Below, one piece after another: positions 41,923 through 44,049 of a DNA stretch of 44,049 bases. The notes beneath the pieces are model-generated. The model was given only the letters and a program-made list of their open reading frames with translations. It was not told the DNA's origin and searched no databases. A program made the translations under genes and the position numbers. The stretch's first letter is position 1. Each line of letters begins with the position of its first letter. The DNA is from Scytonema sp. RU_4_4 (GTDB lineage Bacteria > Cyanobacteriota > Cyanobacteriia > Cyanobacteriales > Nostocaceae). The stretch is from contig JAAUSC010000038.1 of the NCBI GenBank assembly GCA_012031965.1, positions 1 through 44,049 of the forward strand, given 5' to 3'.

Positions 41923-44043
41923 CTACGCTAACTGTAAGACCCAGCGACGAAAGAGTTCTACGATAATTGACCAGCGCCCCTCAATTTCTTCAACAACATC
42001 ATGACGCTTTAAAGTATTGAGCGCTTCTTGTAAAGGAGCAATTTCTATATTTGTACCATGAGATAACGCTTCCAGACTTAATCCTTCTGGATGAGGAGCT
42101 AACGCCCTCAGTATCACCTGCTGACCAGCAGCACCCCGCGCCGCCTGACCCCAAACGCCATCAAAGTAGTAGCGTCCCCGCTGGAAAAACTCAGAGTCGT
42201 TGACAACAGCCTCCACATCCCCTATTTTGAAGATATGATCTCGGGCGCGTCCTGTCTGAAAAACTTCGTCATTATAACGGCGAACGAGTTGGAAAGCAAC
42301 AAGCTGTACTAAATAAGGTTGTCCGTGGGTGAGATTGTAGATTTTATCAAGAGCTTCCGGCGTGTAGTCGAGGGGAAAGTCTTCAATAGATGGATTTGCA
42401 ATGATTTGGTGAGTCGCCCCAGCTTCCATAAAACCAACTTTGATTGTGATGACACTGGCGAAGAAAGGTTGGAAGTAATCTGCTGTCATCTCCTCCAAGG
42501 TGTGCAAACCTGCCAAGACAAAGGCGATTTTAGAGCTTTTCTGCGTCAACCCCCGGAGATACCCCATAAAATTTACAGGGATTTTTCTTGCCGAAATCAG
42601 TTCCTCGATTTTCTCAAACTCGTCTAAGGCGATAATTAAACCCTTAGTCCCTAGTTCTTTCTCCACCTGTGTCAAGTATCTTCTAAATGTCGGTTGCGGA
42701 AGACTTAGGAAATCCTCATTGCTTGGAGGTGGAATTTGCATGACTTCAGAAATGGCATCACAAATCGCCATCAGCACTTCTACAACTCCTTGGGGAGCAT
42801 CTGCAACTTCTAGGAGATTGACATAAGCCACCTGTACACTTGCTTCTACAAAACTGGCGACATTCCGCAGGATAGAAGTTTTGCCCATCCGCCTGTGCCC
42901 GTAGATAACGACAGATTGGAGTTGAGAACTTCTCACCCACAACTCCTGCAACTGTCTGATCACGTCTTCCCGTCCAACAAACAATTCTGCCTCAACCGGA
43001 GGACCGACAACATAAGGGTTCACCACAGGTTGGGTGATGGAAATTTTCCCGACTTGCTTGGCTATCCTCTCCAAGGCTGTTTTCCAAGTTTGGGCAATGT
43101 CCACAATTAACCCGCGTTCTGCTTGCGGCAAAGTATCAGCATTATCTAGAATTTCAGTGAGTTCCCCTAAAGCACGGTTGAGGGCTAAGGAGCGTAGATA
43201 AGCAGACTGACTGCGCTGTATAATCTCGGCATTCTCAACGACAGAACGTAGAGATGTGAGAGTTTGCCAGGTGACTGGACGCAGCAGGGGTTGTTGTGGA
43301 AAGGGAGGAATTTTAACTGTAGCGATCGTATTTGGTTCTTTTGCATCGTTAAAGGATGCTAGAGTTTGGGCGAGGGTGAACATTTCTTCACCGTAGGGAA
43401 GAGAACGCACGACTGCAAAAGCCTCCTCAGCTTTCGCTGGTTCTTTTTCGTGCAGATACCAGAAACCAGCTGCTGTAGCACGGGCGGGAGTGTCTAAGCG
43501 AGTATCTGTGAAAAAACGAGCTTGGAGTTGTTCTTTCCAACGACGAGGTAAGAAAAAGAAACCTTCGATAAATTTTGACTTGAGCGTTTCATTAAGAGAA
43601 GCAGAGGCAAAACGCACGAGTTGCCAATCAAAAGGTTTTTCAGCTAGCTGAAGGACACGAAAGACGACTTGCTCTGGAGGCGTTTGTGCCAGCACCTGAT
43701 TGACAGCTTGAATCACGGGGATGAACTGAAGAGTGTAAGCCAGCAATTGGTTGGCATTATGCAAACCAGTCTCCCAGTCTTGACACAGCCAATTTTTCAA
43801 CCGAAAAGACACGGAGTAAAGGGGAAGTGGAGTAACACGGGGAATTCGCCATTGTCTATTGTGGCGGAACCGCACAACAAGAGGTAAACCCAAAAGCCAA
43901 TTTTCCAGACGGAGTATCGCCACGCCGCACGCCACGGTTAACGCCACGCCTAACGCCACGCCTAACGCCACGCCTAACGCCACACCAAACACCACGCCTA
44001 ACGCCACGCCTAACGTCACGATAGACGCCACGATAGACGCCAC
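41923..44043 (-). CDS. AAA-type ATP-binding protein with N-terminal (GVAL)n membrane segment, 5' end cut by the window
   Basis: 706 residues visible, and the frame is still open at the window edge, so the true start may lie beyond 44049 (GTG at 44043 is the first in-window choice). The first 45 residues are a GVAL tetrapeptide repeat (LGVALGVALGVALTVACGVA), probably membrane inserted. About 280 mostly helical residues follow. The P-loop ATPase has the FVGREDVIRQLQELW lead-in, Walker A VIYGHRRMGKTSIL, Walker B GLIIALDEFEKIEELI, and a sensor-like GLHTLEEMTADYFQP. The C-terminal winged-helix-like part is LSLEALSHGTNIEIAPLQEA with TLKRHDVVEEIEGRWSI. The pattern resembles STAND-type switch or conflict ATPases of filamentous cyanobacteria. 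No effector domain is visible within the window. Confidence 0.8.
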   Translation of the reverse strand: MASIVASIVTLGVALGVVFGVALGVALGVALGVALTVACGVAILRLENWLLGLPLVVRFRHNRQWRIPRVTPLPLYSVSFRLKNWLCQDWETGLHNANQLLAYTLQFIPVIQAVNQVLAQTPPEQVVFRVLQLAEKPFDWQLVRFASASLNETLKSKFIEGFFFLPRRWKEQLQARFFTDTRLDTPARATAAGFWYLHEKEPAKAEEAFAVVRSLPYGEEMFTLAQTLASFNDAKEPNTIATVKIPPFPQQPLLRPVTWQTLTSLRSVVENAEIIQRSQSAYLRSLALNRALGELTEILDNADTLPQAERGLIVDIAQTWKTALERIAKQVGKISITQPVVNPYVVGPPVEAELFVGREDVIRQLQELWVRSSQLQSVVIYGHRRMGKTSILRNVASFVEASVQVAYVNLLEVADAPQGVVEVLMAICDAISEVMQIPPPSNEDFLSLPQPTFRRYLTQVEKELGTKGLIIALDEFEKIEELISARKIPVNFMGYLRGLTQKSSKIAFVLAGLHTLEEMTADYFQPFFASVITIKVGFMEAGATHQIIANPSIEDFPLDYTPEALDKIYNLTHGQPYLVQLVAFQLVRRYNDEVFQTGRARDHIFKIGDVEAVVNDSEFFQRGRYYFDGVWGQAARGAAGQQVILRALAPHPEGLSLEALSHGTNIEIAPLQEALNTLKRHDVVEEIEGRWSIIVELFRRWVLQLA
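43921..44040 (-). repeat. 12-bp minisatellite encoding (GVAL)n
   Basis: Plus-strand units AACGCCACGCCT repeat about seven times with variants (AACACCACGCCT, ACGATAGACGCC) at the start of the ATPase gene. Each 12-base unit encodes one GVAL tetrapeptide on the minus strand, so copy-number change lengthens or shortens the hydrophobic segment in frame. The repeat runs to the window edge. Confidence 0.85.
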
Positions 44044-44049
44044 GTCTAA

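Overview
The window looks like part of the chromosome of a filamentous, probably heterocyst-forming cyanobacterium (Nostocales; Scytonema, Tolypothrix, Brasilonema or Fischerella would fit). The signs are: HIP1 octamers (GCGATCGC) scattered through genes on both strands, heptamer short tandem repeats between genes, small dispersed palindromic repeats, a CRISPR repeat ending in ATTGAAAC, a caspase/sigma/DUF1822 group, a phytochrome with an Rcp1-type regulator, and GlgC. No rRNA or tRNA gene was recognised.

Layout. 1-807: trailer end of a CRISPR array, with one repeat split by a 179-bp MITE that left an 8-bp target duplication. 808-3604: a HigB/HigA toxin-antitoxin pair, a decayed IS200/IS605-type element, a frameshifted VOC gene, a second IS605-like end and gene-poor DNA. 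3605-16182: the centre of interest, a bisindole gene cluster. A VioB/RebD/StaD-family dimerase is followed by a RebC/StaC-like flavoprotein, a glutathione S-transferase, a StaP/RebP-like P450 (CYP245-like), a VOC protein, a second P450 broken by a single-base frameshift, three tandem 300-bp copies of a mini peptidoglycan-binding-domain gene, and a strong terminator. Beyond the terminator come an exported RidA-type imine deaminase and an MFS exporter fused to an FHA domain.

16232-23521: a PhnD-like lipoprotein divergent from a haem-binding Tll0287/HAMP protein, then an orthocaspase divergent from a sigma factor/DUF1822 pair. 24010-31466: a light-signalling block with a PAS-GAF-GAF histidine kinase (frameshifted and carrying a small repeat insertion), a phytochrome, an Rcp1-like regulator and a receiver-GAF-kinase hybrid. 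31783-36981: small proteins, GlgC, a GpsA-like dehydrogenase and an FGGY kinase. 37173-40673: an operon-like group of uracil phosphoribosyltransferase, DUF1688/URC4 and a GTP-cyclohydrolase-II-like URC1, which together suggest the URC pyrimidine degradation route. 41002-end: a TPR protein and an AAA-type ATPase, cut by the window edge, whose N-terminus is a (GVAL)n minisatellite.

How the genes work together. By analogy with staurosporine and rebeccamycin, the dimerase would couple two indole-3-pyruvate imines to a chromopyrrolate-type intermediate. The StaP-like P450 and StaC-like flavoprotein would then close it to an indolocarbazole aglycone. The GST, VOC protein and second P450 would be extra tailoring or protection steps, and the MFS-FHA protein a candidate exporter. 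No tryptophan oxidase, halogenase, glycosyltransferase or cluster regulator is visible, so the precursor step must be encoded elsewhere or be different. Family assignments rest on recalled sequence motifs; no database search was possible.
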